A stretch of DNA of 64,000 bases from Mycobacterium sp. 852014-50255_SCH5639931 (GTDB lineage Bacteria > Actinomycetota > Actinomycetes > Mycobacteriales > Mycobacteriaceae), in assembly GCF_001665605.1 (NCBI RefSeq), contig NZ_LZSV01000011.1, forward strand, positions 1-64,000. The letters run 5' to 3'. The notes under the pieces are model-generated. The model was not told the DNA's origin and made no database searches. It saw nothing but the letters and a program-made list of their open reading frames with translations. The position numbers and the translations under genes are program-made. Positions 45,266 through 54,007 of the stretch are shown in pieces. Positions within the stretch are counted from its first letter, which is position 1. The number at the start of each line of letters is the position of its first letter.

Positions 45266-46093
45266 ATGACCGATCCCGTCGCGCCGCTCGCCGGCAGAGT
45301 CGCCTACGTGACCGGAGCCGCCCGCGGCCAGGGCCGCTCCCACTGCGTCCGACTGGCCCGGGCGGGCGCCGACATCGTCGCAATCGACGCGTGCGCGCCG
45401 GTCGCCGAACACAACGGCTATCCCCCCGCACTCCCGGAAGACCTGGCCGAGACCGTCAGCCTGGTGGAGGGCGAGGGCCGCAAGATGCTCGCCGCGGAGG
45501 TGGACGTCCGCGACCTGGCCGGCCAGCAGCGGGTGGTGACGAATGCGATCGAACAGTTCGGCCGACTCGACATCGTCGTCGCCAACGCCGGCGTGCTGAA
45601 TTGGGGACGGGTATGGGAAATTTCGCCGCAGCAATGGCAGGAGACGATCGACACCAACCTCACCGGACTGTGGAACACCATGAAATCCGTAGTGCCGCCG
45701 ATGATCACGGCCGGCAACGGCGGATCGATCATCAACATCAGCTCCGCGGCGGGCATCAAAGCCGTCCCGGGCTGCGGACATTACTGCGCAAGCAAATTCG
45801 GCGTCGTCGGCCTCACCAACTCGTTGGCTGTCGAGCTCGGCGAGTTCGGAATCCGCGTGAACTCGGTGCACCCGTACGGTACCGACACCCCGATGGGCAA
45901 CGACCTGTCGATGTACCAGGTCTTCCAGGACCATCCGCAGTACATCCACAGCTTCTCGCCGGGCGCGCTGCCGACGGACTCACTGGCGGCGCCCGACCTG
46001 ATCTCCGACATCGTGGTCTGGCTGGCCAGCGACGCGTCGTCGTTGGTCACCGCCGCCCAAATCCCCGCCGACAAAGGGTATTTGAAGATCTGA
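45266..46093 (+). CDS. Mycofactocin-coupled short-chain dehydrogenase
   Basis: 275-residue SDR with a non-exchangeable nicotinamide cofactor typical of the mycofactocin-associated subfamily. The cofactor loop is VTGAARGQGRSHCVRLARAGADIVAIDAC, with an insertion (VAEHNGYPPALPEDLAETVSLVE) near residues 48-70 that marks this group. The active site is Ser in INISSAAG and YCASK near 170. The ATG follows AAAGGAG. The substrate is probably an alcohol. It is divergent from the LLM gene and convergent with celA1. Confidence 0.87.
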   Translation: MTDPVAPLAGRVAYVTGAARGQGRSHCVRLARAGADIVAIDACAPVAEHNGYPPALPEDLAETVSLVEGEGRKMLAAEVDVRDLAGQQRVVTNAIEQFGRLDIVVANAGVLNWGRVWEISPQQWQETIDTNLTGLWNTMKSVVPPMITAGNGGSIINISSAAGIKAVPGCGHYCASKFGVVGLTNSLAVELGEFGIRVNSVHPYGTDTPMGNDLSMYQVFQDHPQYIHSFSPGALPTDSLAAPDLISDIVVWLASDASSLVTAAQIPADKGYLKI

Positions 46094-46104
46094 CGCCAAG
46101 GCTA

Positions 46105-47091
46105 CTAGCCGCCTTTGCGGGCCAGATCGACGGCGTACTGGCTCACGAAGGTGCCCGCCGCCGGATCACCTTTGCCACATGATCCGTCCGATTCACCGGG
46201 ACGTTTGATCCACAGGTAGGCGTCGGCGTGGGCACCCGCGGTGGCCGCGGTGGGCGAGGTGCCCAGGGCCCGACCGCTGGGGTTGCACCAGTTGAGCTCG
46301 GAGTCCGGCGCTGGACCGGCGCCGTTGCGCGACGTGTCGATCACGTAGTGCGATCCATTCGTGAGCCCGGAAATCGCCTCGCCGTAACCGATTTCGTCCT
46401 CGGTGGTGAAGAAGTTAGCCGTGTTGACGCTAAAACCGCGCGCGTGGTCCACGCCGGCCTGCTTCAGCCTACCTGCCATGTCCTCGGCGCTATGCCAGCG
46501 CAGGTGACCGGCATCGACGTAGACGGCCGCGTTCGGATCGCGGGTTAGCGTGTCGACGGCGTAGCGGACCAGATCGTAGCGTTCCTGGCGCTGATCAGCC
46601 GACAGACAGTCGGCCATTGCGAGCGCGTCGGGCTCGACGACAATCGCGACCCGCGAGGCGCCCACTCCGGCGGCGATGCCGTCGATCCAGCCTCGGTAGT
46701 CGGCGCCCGACCCCATGCCGCCCGCAGCGAAGCTGCCGCAGTCACGGTATGGGATTCCATAGACCGCCAAGACCGGGATGGCGCCGGCAGCGTTCGCATC
46801 GCCAACGTACTTTCCGACCGTGCCTGCCGATGAGCCCGGAACGATCCAGTACGCCTGCGGTGTGTTGGCGATGGCGGTCAACTCGGGGCTCGGCGGGTCG
46901 GCGCTCTGGGCGGCGCGCATGGCCGCCGAATTGGGATTGACGTAGAACGGCGCTCCGGCCAGCGGGTCTCCGTCGCTGGTCAAGCGCACCGCCGGGGCTG
47001 GGGCAACATGCAGCGGGCCCACGCAGGCAACGGCCGCAATAGTCAGGACGGGAGCAATCCACCGCGCTAGAGCGCTAGCAGCTGACGACAT
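46105..47091 (-). CDS. celA1: Exported GH6 cellulase CelA1
   Basis: 328-residue secreted endo-beta-1,4-glucanase of glycoside hydrolase family 6. The ATG at 47091 (MSSAASALARW) leads into a signal or anchor segment (about 6-30). Catalytic features: LAVYGIPYRDCGSFAAGG (near 115), the acid in IVVEPDALAMADC (near 155), VYVDAGHLRWHS, DTSRNGAGPAP (near 265) and AYLWIKRPGESDGSC. It has no carbohydrate-binding module. The sequence and position resemble M. tuberculosis Rv0062 (celA1). It may act on cellulose in the mycobacterial matrix or in the environment. Confidence 0.9.
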   Translation of the reverse strand: MSSAASALARWIAPVLTIAAVACVGPLHVAPAPAVRLTSDGDPLAGAPFYVNPNSAAMRAAQSADPPSPELTAIANTPQAYWIVPGSSAGTVGKYVGDANAAGAIPVLAVYGIPYRDCGSFAAGGMGSGADYRGWIDGIAAGVGASRVAIVVEPDALAMADCLSADQRQERYDLVRYAVDTLTRDPNAAVYVDAGHLRWHSAEDMAGRLKQAGVDHARGFSVNTANFFTTEDEIGYGEAISGLTNGSHYVIDTSRNGAGPAPDSELNWCNPSGRALGTSPTAATAGAHADAYLWIKRPGESDGSCGKGDPAAGTFVSQYAVDLARKGG

Positions 47092-47257
47092 CACGTTAGG
47101 GAAACTAGTGCCTCCGCGCGTTGGGCGCGAAACCAGTCCGCAATTCGATGACATGGGCATGATGACGACGTAGCCGCCGTCTCGTCCGGGTTATCGTGCA
47201 CGTTAGGGTGCGTTCGCCGGCCTCCGTGAACAGGCCAGTAGAAAAGTTGGGCAATTC

Positions 47258-48289
47258 ATGACCGCAGCAACCGAAACGTCGGTGCTCGAATCGCGGGTCG
47301 GCCATTACTACCGGGTCGACGACACATACCAGGTCGGCCGCGAGAAGATACGCGAGTTCGCTCGCGCCGTGCAGGACTATCACCCCGCGCACTGGGATGT
47401 CGCCGCAGCCGCTGAGCTGGGATATTCGGGCCTGGTGGCGCCGTTGACATTCACGTCGGCCCCGGCAATGGCGGCCAATCGGCACCTGTTCGAATCGGTG
47501 GTCATCGGTTATGACATGTACCTGCAGACCGAAGAAGTCTTTGAGCAGCACCGACCGATCGTCGCCGGCGACGAACTACACATTGACGTCGAGCTGTCAT
47601 CGGTGCGCAGGATCGCGGGCAGAGACCTGATCACCGTGACCAACACGTTCACCGACACTGCCGGCGAGCGCGTGCATACGCTTCACACCACCGTCGTCGG
47701 CGTCACTGCCGAGGATGTCGATCCGGCGATCAGGACGACCGCCCAGCAAGTGATGATGCACGACGTGAACCTCGCCGGAATCGACTACTCCGATTCGGCC
47801 TACCAAAAGACGGTGCGCCCCGAGGGCGAGATTCGCATCGCCCAAGGAGATCCGACCCGGATCCCTGGGACGCCGTCCTTCGAGGACGTAAATGTCGGCG
47901 ATGACTTACCGGTGCATCACGCCAGACTGTCCCGCGGCGACCTGGTGAACTACGCCGGCGTGGCCTGCGATGCCAACCCGCTTCACTGGGACGAGAATCT
48001 TGCCAAACTGGCGGGTCAGCCCGATGTGATCGCTCACGGAATGCTCACTATGGGTTTGGGTGCCGGATTTGCCTCCGCATGGTCGGGCGATCCCGGTGCG
48101 GTGACCCGCTACGCGGTGCGGCTATCGCAGCCCGTGATCGTGTCGGCCGCCGGGGGTGCTGACATCGAATACAGCGGCCGGATCAAGTCGCTGGACCCGG
48201 CAACCCGCACCGGTGTCGTCATCGTCGGCGCGAAGTCCGGCGGCCGGAAGATCTTTGGCCTGGCGACGTTGCATGTCCGCTTTCGCTGA
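47258..48289 (+). CDS. Double-hotdog MaoC-like (3R)-hydroxyacyl dehydratase, HadA-HadB fusion type
   Basis: 343-residue protein with two hotdog halves. The N-terminal half (RVDDTYQVGREKIREFARAVQDYHPAHWD) is HadA-like; the C-terminal half has the hydratase-2 signature NYAGVACDANPLHWDE with catalytic Asp and His near 240, and ENLAKLAGQPDVIAHGMLTMGLG. A single chain therefore resembles the HadA-HadB dimer of FAS-II. It may dehydrate hydroxyacyl chains in fatty acid or mycolate metabolism. It is divergent from celA1. Confidence 0.82.
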   Translation: MTAATETSVLESRVGHYYRVDDTYQVGREKIREFARAVQDYHPAHWDVAAAAELGYSGLVAPLTFTSAPAMAANRHLFESVVIGYDMYLQTEEVFEQHRPIVAGDELHIDVELSSVRRIAGRDLITVTNTFTDTAGERVHTLHTTVVGVTAEDVDPAIRTTAQQVMMHDVNLAGIDYSDSAYQKTVRPEGEIRIAQGDPTRIPGTPSFEDVNVGDDLPVHHARLSRGDLVNYAGVACDANPLHWDENLAKLAGQPDVIAHGMLTMGLGAGFASAWSGDPGAVTRYAVRLSQPVIVSAAGGADIEYSGRIKSLDPATRTGVVIVGAKSGGRKIFGLATLHVRFR

Positions 48290-48522
48290 CAGTTGAACCG
48301 AGCTGTAGGTTCTCAAACTGCGTGGCGCGTGGGGATGTCTCTACCAGCAGGCTTGCGGCATTCTCGGGAAAAATGGCGGAACGTTTTTATCGTATTTGCG
48401 GCGAATCCTAGAACCAGACGGTTGCGCACAAACCGCATCCGCGAAACGCGGCGTAGTCGGCAGGGACTCGCGCACCTTATCGGCTTCCCGACTCCCCGAA
48501 ATGGCAAGTGGTGCATAGTCAT

Positions 48523-49260
48523 TCAGACTGCCGTGGTGCCACCGTCGACAATCAACTCCAAACCATTGACATAGCTTGAGTCGTCTGAGGCGAGGAACAA
48601 TGCGACTGTCGCGATCTCCTCGGGGCGGCCCATCTTTCCCCGCGGGATCAGGGATTCAAACTGCGCCTTCGTCTCCTCGTCGAACAGCTGCTCCTGTATC
48701 GGGGTGGCGATCTGGCCCGGGGTCAGCACGTTGACCCGGATCCTCCTGCCCTTCAACTCCGACAACCACACGCGAGCGTATGCGTGCAGTACCGCCTTGC
48801 TCGCCGCGTAAACACCCCAGGAAGGAAAGCCCTTGACCGAAGCGCTTGACCCGGTCATGAAGATCGAGCCACCGTCGTTGAACAGCGGCAAGGCCTTCTG
48901 CACCGTGAACAGCGTGCCGCGCGCGTTCAGCCCGAAAGTCGCGTCGAAGTGCTGCTCGGTGATCTCGCCGAGCTTGCGCGCCTCGCCCGTCCCGGCGCTT
49001 GCCCACAGCACGTCGACGGCGCCCCTTTCCCGCTTGACCGCGTCGAACAAGCGGTCCAGATCGTCCAGATTCGCCGAATCACCCTGCACGCCAATCACAT
49101 TCCGGCCGATCAATTTGACGGCTTCATCCAGCGCTTCCTGCCGCCGACCCGAGATGAAGACGTGAGCTCCCTCGTCAACGAACAACTTGGCACCGGCCAA
49201 CGCCATACCGCTTGATCCACCGGTGATCACCGCCACCTTGCCGTCAAGCTTTCCCATCAT
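48523..49260 (-). CDS. Short-chain dehydrogenase/reductase (SDR)
   Basis: 245-residue classical SDR. The cofactor loop is VITGGSSGMALAGAKLFVDEGAH; the last Gly of TGxxxGxG is Ala, as in a known subgroup. Catalytic Ser in MTGSSASVKG (near 140) and YAASK (near 155) are present, and the C-terminus DSSYVNGLELIVDGG closes the fold. It begins inside the end of the LLM gene at 49244 (16 bp overlap), so the two are translated together. Several start codons are adjacent (GTG 49263, ATG 49260, ATG 49257). Confidence 0.85.
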   Translation of the reverse strand: MMGKLDGKVAVITGGSSGMALAGAKLFVDEGAHVFISGRRQEALDEAVKLIGRNVIGVQGDSANLDDLDRLFDAVKRERGAVDVLWASAGTGEARKLGEITEQHFDATFGLNARGTLFTVQKALPLFNDGGSIFMTGSSASVKGFPSWGVYAASKAVLHAYARVWLSELKGRRIRVNVLTPGQIATPIQEQLFDEETKAQFESLIPRGKMGRPEEIATVALFLASDDSSYVNGLELIVDGGTTAV

Positions 49261-50143
49261 CACTCCATCGGGCGATTACCTGGCCGGCGAAGTCGAGCAA
49301 CTGGTCGAGGCTGGCGAACATTGCGAAGGCATCCACGATCGCCTCATCGACACCGGAGCGGGCGAAGCGCTCGAGCTTGTCGGCAACCGAGTCAACGGAG
49401 GTGCCCGGTTCGAGGTTGATCCGCATGGCCGTCTTCAGCGCGTCAGGATCGCGGCCGGCGTCCTGCGCCGCACGGCGCGCAGTCGACCACAAGTGGTCGG
49501 TGACCTCGTCCTGCAGCCCTTCGACCCCGAGCCAGCCGGTGCCGCTGCGGCCGACCCGGCGCATCGCGGCCTCGCTGGCACCGCCGATCCAGATGGGCGG
49601 ACCGCCAGCCTGGACCGGGCGCAGGTCGGCATGGACCGGCGGCAGGGAGAAGAACTCGCTCTCCCAGGAGACCGGGGTGGTCGTCCACCACTCGTGCAGG
49701 AACGCCAGCAGGTCATCGAGCATCCGCCCGCGCCGGCGCCAGTCGGCGCCGCGGGCGATGTCGTGTTCGTCCTTCATCCACCCGATTCCGACGCCCACAT
49801 CAAGGCGGCCGTCGCTGAGCACGTCGAGCGTGGTCAGCAGCCGGGCCAGGTGCGGCGGCTCGTAGTAGAACGTGCTGAGCGTGCTGGAGTTCAGCCGCAC
49901 CCGGCTGGTCGCCGCCGCGGCGACGGTCCACAGCAACACCGGATCAAGATAACGGGTCATCTGCGGCGGGTATGGCTGCTCTTTGCCCGGGTAGGTGCTG
50001 TGCATATCGACCGGCGTGACCAGTCGATCGCCGACCCACAACGTGTCATAGCCAAGGTCCTCGAGGCCGCGGCAGAACGCGCTCAGACCAGCGGCGCTGC
50101 TGATGGCGGGCCCGACAATGGGAATTGCGAAACCAAGCCTCAT
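49244..50143 (-). CDS. F420-dependent LLM-class oxidoreductase
   Basis: 299-residue TIM-barrel enzyme from ATG 50143 (MRLGFAIPIVG), with GGAGAGG upstream; the longer frame to 50179 is not needed. Motifs are LGYDTLWVGDRLVTPVDMHSTYPG, LLTTLDVLSDGRLDVGVGIGWMKDEH and PPIWIGGASEAAMRRVGRSGTGWLGV, matching the TIGR03619-type F420 family. It is the first gene of a two-gene operon with the SDR. The pair could perform coupled reductions on one substrate (inference). Confidence 0.85.
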   Translation of the reverse strand: MRLGFAIPIVGPAISSAAGLSAFCRGLEDLGYDTLWVGDRLVTPVDMHSTYPGKEQPYPPQMTRYLDPVLLWTVAAAATSRVRLNSSTLSTFYYEPPHLARLLTTLDVLSDGRLDVGVGIGWMKDEHDIARGADWRRRGRMLDDLLAFLHEWWTTTPVSWESEFFSLPPVHADLRPVQAGGPPIWIGGASEAAMRRVGRSGTGWLGVEGLQDEVTDHLWSTARRAAQDAGRDPDALKTAMRINLEPGTSVDSVADKLERFARSGVDEAIVDAFAMFASLDQLLDFAGQVIARWSDDGKA

Positions 50144-50280
50144 CGCGAGGGTCCTCTCCCCGCAGACGATCGTCGGCAAACGCTGATATGAGACACAGTG
50201 AATCCCTTCGGTGATTAATCAACCATTATTTGGTCGGACGGCGCCCCCTGTTCGTTCCCAGCCCGGACTGGCCGCGCGGC

Positions 50281-50904
50281 TCAGCCGGGAACGGTGGCGC
50301 CGAGGGCGAAGTCGAAGTTCCCCACCCCGTGGCGGGCGAGGCCCATCACGACCAGGCCCGTTCCTTCCAGCCAGTGCGCCATGTTCAGGCCGCCGACGTC
50401 TAGCGGGCGCAGCCCGAGCGTCTCGATGAACTCCTTCACGCGCGCCTTGGCGCGCGCGTCGTCGCCGGCGATGAAGACGTCGAGCGGCCGGCTCTGGGCC
50501 AGGACAACACCGAAGATGGTGTTGAACGCCTTCACCACGCTGGCGCTGGCCGGGGCAGCCTTGGCAACTTCCTGCGCGATCGAGGTGCCATCGGGGATGG
50601 CCAGCCCGTCGGCCGCGGAATTGAAGGGGTTGCTGATGTCGACGATGACCTTGCCCGCGAGGGCGTCTCCGTACTGCGCGACGACTGGAACGACATGGGC
50701 GTACAACAAGGCCACGATGACGATGTCCCCGGCTGGGACGGCCCCGAACTCTCCCGTCGTGGCGCTGCCGCCGAGAGCCTTGGCCAGGTCAGCGGCCTTG
50801 GCCTGATCGCGGCCAATGACCTCGACGGTGTTGCCGCCCGCTACCGCCAGCGCGCCGATGGCGCGGGCCATGTTCCCGGTGCCGATGATGCTGATGCTGC
50901 TCAT
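50281..50904 (-). CDS. NADPH-dependent F420 reductase-like (NADP oxidoreductase) protein
   Basis: 207-residue Rossmann protein of the F420-dependent NADP oxidoreductase family. The ATG at 50904 gives MSSISIIGTGNMARAIGALAVAGGNTVEVIGRD at the NADP site. Further features are DIVIVALLYAHVVPVV, VIVDISNPFN, KAFNTIFGVVLA and FIAGDDARAKARVKEFI. It may interconvert NADPH and F420H2, supplying the LLM enzymes nearby, but many relatives lack F420 activity. It is divergent from a MarR gene, with perfect inverted repeats between. Confidence 0.75.
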   Translation of the reverse strand: MSSISIIGTGNMARAIGALAVAGGNTVEVIGRDQAKAADLAKALGGSATTGEFGAVPAGDIVIVALLYAHVVPVVAQYGDALAGKVIVDISNPFNSAADGLAIPDGTSIAQEVAKAAPASASVVKAFNTIFGVVLAQSRPLDVFIAGDDARAKARVKEFIETLGLRPLDVGGLNMAHWLEGTGLVVMGLARHGVGNFDFALGATVPG

Positions 50905-50938
50905 GAGGTATCCCGCCTTGAACTTGTGAGCCGAAAAG

Positions 50939-50980
50939 GTTGACGTGTCCACCGTAGGTCGAGTTGGATGACACGTCAAC
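50939..50980. promoter_or_regulatory. MarR operator with perfect 11-bp inverted repeat
   Basis: GTTGACGTGTC (50939-50949) and GACACGTCAAC (50970-50980) are exact reverse complements, 20 bp apart. Each arm is itself a TTGAC-GTGTC type pseudo-palindrome, so two tandem MarR dimer sites are possible. The arms lie 23-64 bp before the marR start and 35-76 bp before the F420-reductase-like gene start. Confidence 0.75.
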
Positions 50981-51002
50981 CAATCGGGTAGTATGGCGGC
51001 TG

Positions 51003-51485
51003 ATGGAACCGAACTGGCTGGACCCTCGTGAAGACCGCGCTTGGCGGGCCTTCCAGCACGCGCATCATCAGCTAGACGTGCATCTGAACCGGGGCCTGCA
51101 GAAATCGGGCTTATCCGGGGCCGACTACGAGATCCTCGCGGTGCTCTCGAGTCACGACGGGGACCGCATGCCCGCGCACGACCTGTGCAACACACTGGGC
51201 TGGGAGAAGAGCCGTGTTTCCCACCAGGTGCGGCGCATGCAGAAGGACGGGCTGATCTGTCGCGAGCCCAATCCTAAGGACGCCCGCAGCACCATGGTCT
51301 GCCTGCTGCCGGCGGGCCGCGCCGCCATCGAGAAGGCCGCGCCCCGGCACGTGGAGGACGTCCGCCGGAACTTCATCGACCTGCTCACCCCGGCTGAGCT
51401 CGACATGCTCGCCGCCCTCAACGAACGAGTCCTGCACCATCTGGCCGCAAACGACGACTCCCCCGCCAAAGAAGAGCCCTCGTAG
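51003..51485 (+). CDS. MarR-family transcriptional regulator
   Basis: 160-residue winged-helix regulator from ATG 51003 (MEPNWLDPREDRAW). The DNA-binding region reads LSGADYEILAVLSSHDGDRMPAHDLCNTLGWEKSRVSHQVRRMQKDGLICREPNPKDARSTMVCLLPAGR, flanked by dimerisation helices. It probably represses itself and the divergent F420-reductase-like gene through the inverted repeats at 50939-50980. Effector unknown; an oxidant or phenolic compound is common in the family. A 135-bp gap to the dnaB end holds a short palindrome. Confidence 0.88.
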   Translation: MEPNWLDPREDRAWRAFQHAHHQLDVHLNRGLQKSGLSGADYEILAVLSSHDGDRMPAHDLCNTLGWEKSRVSHQVRRMQKDGLICREPNPKDARSTMVCLLPAGRAAIEKAAPRHVEDVRRNFIDLLTPAELDMLAALNERVLHHLAANDDSPAKEEPS

Positions 51486-51547
51486 CCTTCATAGGCACAG
51501 ACATCAACAGCGGCAATAGCGAGTGCGGCTGACTAGAGATCATCTTC

Positions 51548-51563
51548 ATGGCGGATCCGCCAT
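51548..51563. terminator. Palindrome between convergent marR and dnaB
   Basis: ATGGCGGA/TCCGCCAT is a perfect 16-bp palindrome between two converging genes. It could serve as a bidirectional hairpin terminator. No U-tract follows on either strand, and with no loop bases the hairpin would need to open its centre. Confidence 0.4.
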
Positions 51564-51620
51564 CTCAACGCCACGAAGATAAGAATTCCGCCACGTTGGA
51601 TGAGAACCTACGCCTCTGGC

Positions 51621-52997
51621 CTACCGCGCCATGTTGGAGAAACGCGACAAGTGCAGCTGGTGCGCGACGGTGACGGTCTTGGTCGGGCCGTTACGGTGTT
51701 TGGCGAGAATGAAATCCGCCTCTCCCCCACGCGGATCGTCCCGCTCGAACGCGTCGGGGCGGTTGAGCAGGATCACCATGTCGGCGTCCTGCTCGAGCGA
51801 TCCCGACTCACGAAGGTCAGACAGCATCGGCTTCTTGTCGGTGCGCTGCTCGGGGCCGCGGTTGAGCTGGCTGATCGCGACAACGGGGACCTCGAGCTCC
51901 TTGGCCAACAGTTTGAGTTGGCGCGAGAATTCGGAGACTTCTAGCTGCCGCGACTCAACCTTCTTTCCCGACGACATCAGTTGCAGATAGTCGACCACGA
52001 CCAGACGCAAGTCGGCCTTCTGCTTCAGCCGGCGCGCCTTGGCGCGGATCTCCATCATGGTCAGGTTCGGCGAGTCGTCGATATACAGTGGCGCCTCGCT
52101 GATTTCGCTCATCCGCCGCGCCAACCGCGTCCAGTCGTCGTCGCTCATGCGCCCGGAACGCATGTCGGCGAGTTTGATTTTCGCTTCGGCCGACAGCAGC
52201 CGCATAACAATCTCGGACTTGCTCATCTCCAGCGAGAAGATGACGCTGGCCAGTCTGTGCTTGATCGAGCAGGACCGCATGAAGTCCAGCCCTAGCGTGC
52301 TTTTGCCCACGCCAGGCCTGGCCGCCACGATGATCATCTGCCCGGCATGCAGACCGTTCGTCACCTCGTCGAGTTCGGTGAAGCCGGTCGGCACGCCGCG
52401 CGAGATGCCGCCGTTGGAGGCGATGGCGTCGATCTCATCCATCGTCGGCTGCAGCAGGTCCTCCAGCGGTACGAAGTCCTCCGACGTCCGCCGCTCGGCC
52501 ACTTCATAGATCTCTGCCTGTGCCCGGTCGACGACCTCGGCCACGTCGGCACCCTCGGCGCCCGCGTAGCCGTACTGAACGACGCGCGTGCCGGCCTCCA
52601 CCAGCCGGCGCAGCAGCGCCTTCTCGGCCACGATGGTCGCGTAGTAGCCCGCGTTGGCGGCCGTGGGCACGGTCGAGATGAGGGTGTGCAGGTACGGCGC
52701 CCCGCCGATGCGGCGCAGCATCCCCCGCCGATCCAGTTCCGCGGCCACCGTCACCGCGTCGGCCGGCTCGCCGCGGCCGTACAGGTCCAAGATTGCGTCG
52801 TAGACGTTCTGATGCGCGGGGCGGTAGAAGTCGCCGGGCCGCAACCGTTCCAGCACATCGGCGATGGCGTCCTTGCTCAGCAGCATGCCGCCCAGGACGG
52901 CCTGCTCCGCCGCGAGATCCTGCGGTGGCTGACGGCCGAAGTCCTCACTGGGTGCCGACGAATCCATGCCCGACGCCAAGTCATCGACGACCGCCAT
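51621..52997 (-). CDS. dnaB: Replicative DNA helicase DnaB, without intein
   Basis: Hexameric 5'-3' helicase that unwinds DNA at the replication fork. The ATG at 52997 (MAVVDDLASGMD) with GGAGGAGG upstream gives 458 residues. The N-terminal primase-binding domain (QDLAAEQAVLGGMLLS) is followed by the RecA-like ATPase domain: Walker A AARPGVGKSTLGL near 220, Walker B LRLVVVDYLQLM near 325, arginine finger region and the C-terminal FILAKHRNGPTKTVTVAHQLHLSRFSNMAR. The ATPase region runs through without an intein, unlike M. tuberculosis DnaB. About 520 bp separate it from rplI. Confidence 0.97.
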   Translation of the reverse strand: MAVVDDLASGMDSSAPSEDFGRQPPQDLAAEQAVLGGMLLSKDAIADVLERLRPGDFYRPAHQNVYDAILDLYGRGEPADAVTVAAELDRRGMLRRIGGAPYLHTLISTVPTAANAGYYATIVAEKALLRRLVEAGTRVVQYGYAGAEGADVAEVVDRAQAEIYEVAERRTSEDFVPLEDLLQPTMDEIDAIASNGGISRGVPTGFTELDEVTNGLHAGQMIIVAARPGVGKSTLGLDFMRSCSIKHRLASVIFSLEMSKSEIVMRLLSAEAKIKLADMRSGRMSDDDWTRLARRMSEISEAPLYIDDSPNLTMMEIRAKARRLKQKADLRLVVVDYLQLMSSGKKVESRQLEVSEFSRQLKLLAKELEVPVVAISQLNRGPEQRTDKKPMLSDLRESGSLEQDADMVILLNRPDAFERDDPRGGEADFILAKHRNGPTKTVTVAHQLHLSRFSNMAR

Positions 52998-53207
52998 GGA
53001 TCCCTCCTCCCCTGCCACGCATCCGAACGTACATTCGAAAACCGCTCTCGTCAGCGTAAGTCAAGGAGCCGACACTTTCGTCCCACAGCACTCGCACGCC
53101 TCGCGCCGGGACGACGTTAGACGTTGCTGGCTAGTAGGTGAAAGGGCCGCTGTTCATGAACCTGTGCATCGTGTGTGCATATCCTTCGACACCTGTGTTG
53201 AGTGGGG

Positions 53208-53292
53208 TGTGGAGAACCTGTGTATGGATTCAAGGGGCTCTGACATCGGTGCTGTTAAGGGCCATGTAACGCCAGGAAATCCGTGTGGACAA
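53208..53292. promoter_or_regulatory. DnaA-box-like sites upstream of dnaB
   Basis: TGTGGACAA at 53284-53292 is the exact reverse complement of the mycobacterial DnaA box TTGTCCACA. TGTGGAGAA at 53208-53216 matches TGTGGATAA in 8 of 9 bases in the same orientation. They could allow DnaA to regulate dnaB or could be chance matches in a 519-bp region. Confidence 0.4.
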
Positions 53293-53464
53293 GAATCTCT
53301 ACGGCGTGTCGTCGCAGGTTACTGCGCCGGGCGTGTTGGCTTTCGGCCATATTTTCGCAGCGTTACGGCAGGGTAAATAGGGTCCACCGAACACCCCGTA
53401 GCGATAGTTCGCTAGGACGCGCGTCCGCGATGAGGCCAGGCCGCGTGACCCCGGCACAACTAGG

Positions 53465-53496
53465 CCCGGCGGCGGCCGATGATGGCCGCCGCCGGG
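53465..53496 (-). terminator. Strong hairpin terminator after rplI
   Basis: CCCGGCGGCGGCC and GGCCGCCGCCGGG pair perfectly (13 bp) around a 6-base loop, 20 bp after the rplI stop. There is no U-tract, typical of mycobacterial I-shaped terminators. It probably ends the rpsF-ssb-rpsR-rplI transcript. Confidence 0.7.
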
Positions 53497-53516
53497 AAAG
53501 AGCAAACGTGGGAGGC

Positions 53517-53975
53517 TTAGCTCTCCGCGACGACCTCGAGGGCGACCTCGACGTCAACCTCGGGATGCAGGTGCACCGACACGGGGTGGGTGCCGACAGC
53601 CTTGATGTGCGACTTGGGCAGCCGCACGATCCGCTTGTCCAGGTTGGGACCGCCGGCCTGCTTGATGGCCGCGACCACGTCACCGGACGTCACCGAGCCG
53701 AACAGCTTCCCGGAGTCGGCCGCGGTCCGCACCGGCAACTGGACGGGGCCCAGCGCCTCGATCGCGGTCTTGAGTTCGTTGGCGTGCCCGAGGTCGCGCA
53801 CCGCCTTGCCTTCGCGGGAACGGCGGATCTCGTCGGCCTGCTTCTGCGCGCCGCGCGAGGCGACGATCGCCAGACCGCGCGGGAGCAGGAAGTTGCGGCC
53901 ATAGCCTTCCTTGACCTCGACCGTGTCGCCGACGGTACCGAGGTGGTCGACGTCGGCCGTCAGAATCAGCTTCAT
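53517..53975 (-). CDS. rplI: 50S ribosomal protein L9
   Basis: 152-residue ribosomal protein binding 23S rRNA. The N-terminal domain ([36 protein letters not shown]) is joined by the long helix [27 protein letters not shown] to the C-terminal domain ending [23 protein letters not shown]. It is last in the rpsF-ssb-rpsR-rplI operon and is followed by a strong hairpin. Confidence 0.96.
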   Translation of the reverse strand: MKLILTADVDHLGTVGDTVEVKEGYGRNFLLPRGLAIVASRGAQKQADEIRRSREGKAVRDLGHANELKTAIEALGPVQLPVRTAADSGKLFGSVTSGDVVAAIKQAGGPNLDKRIVRLPKSHIKAVGTHPVSVHLHPEVDVEVALEVVAES

Positions 53976-54007
53976 CGTTTTTCGTACTTTCGCTTCGGTT
54001 TCGGCGG

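Larger units (their letters stand above)
52998..53516. other. Gene-free region upstream of dnaB
   Basis: 519 bp between the rplI stop and dnaB start. It has no convincing gene; the position is where M. tuberculosis has Rv0057 by recollection. It holds the likely dnaB promoter, two DnaA-box-like sites near 53208 and 53284, and a strong hairpin terminator after rplI (53465-53496). Confidence 0.6.

Noticed and set aside
48290..48522. A tRNA, attachment site or integrase remnant in the gap after the double-hotdog gene
   Set aside because: No cloverleaf, CCA end or recombinase motif was found; short open frames there lack family features.
51621..52997. An intein in DnaB
   Set aside because: The ATPase motifs run continuously and the protein is 458 residues, so there is no insertion.
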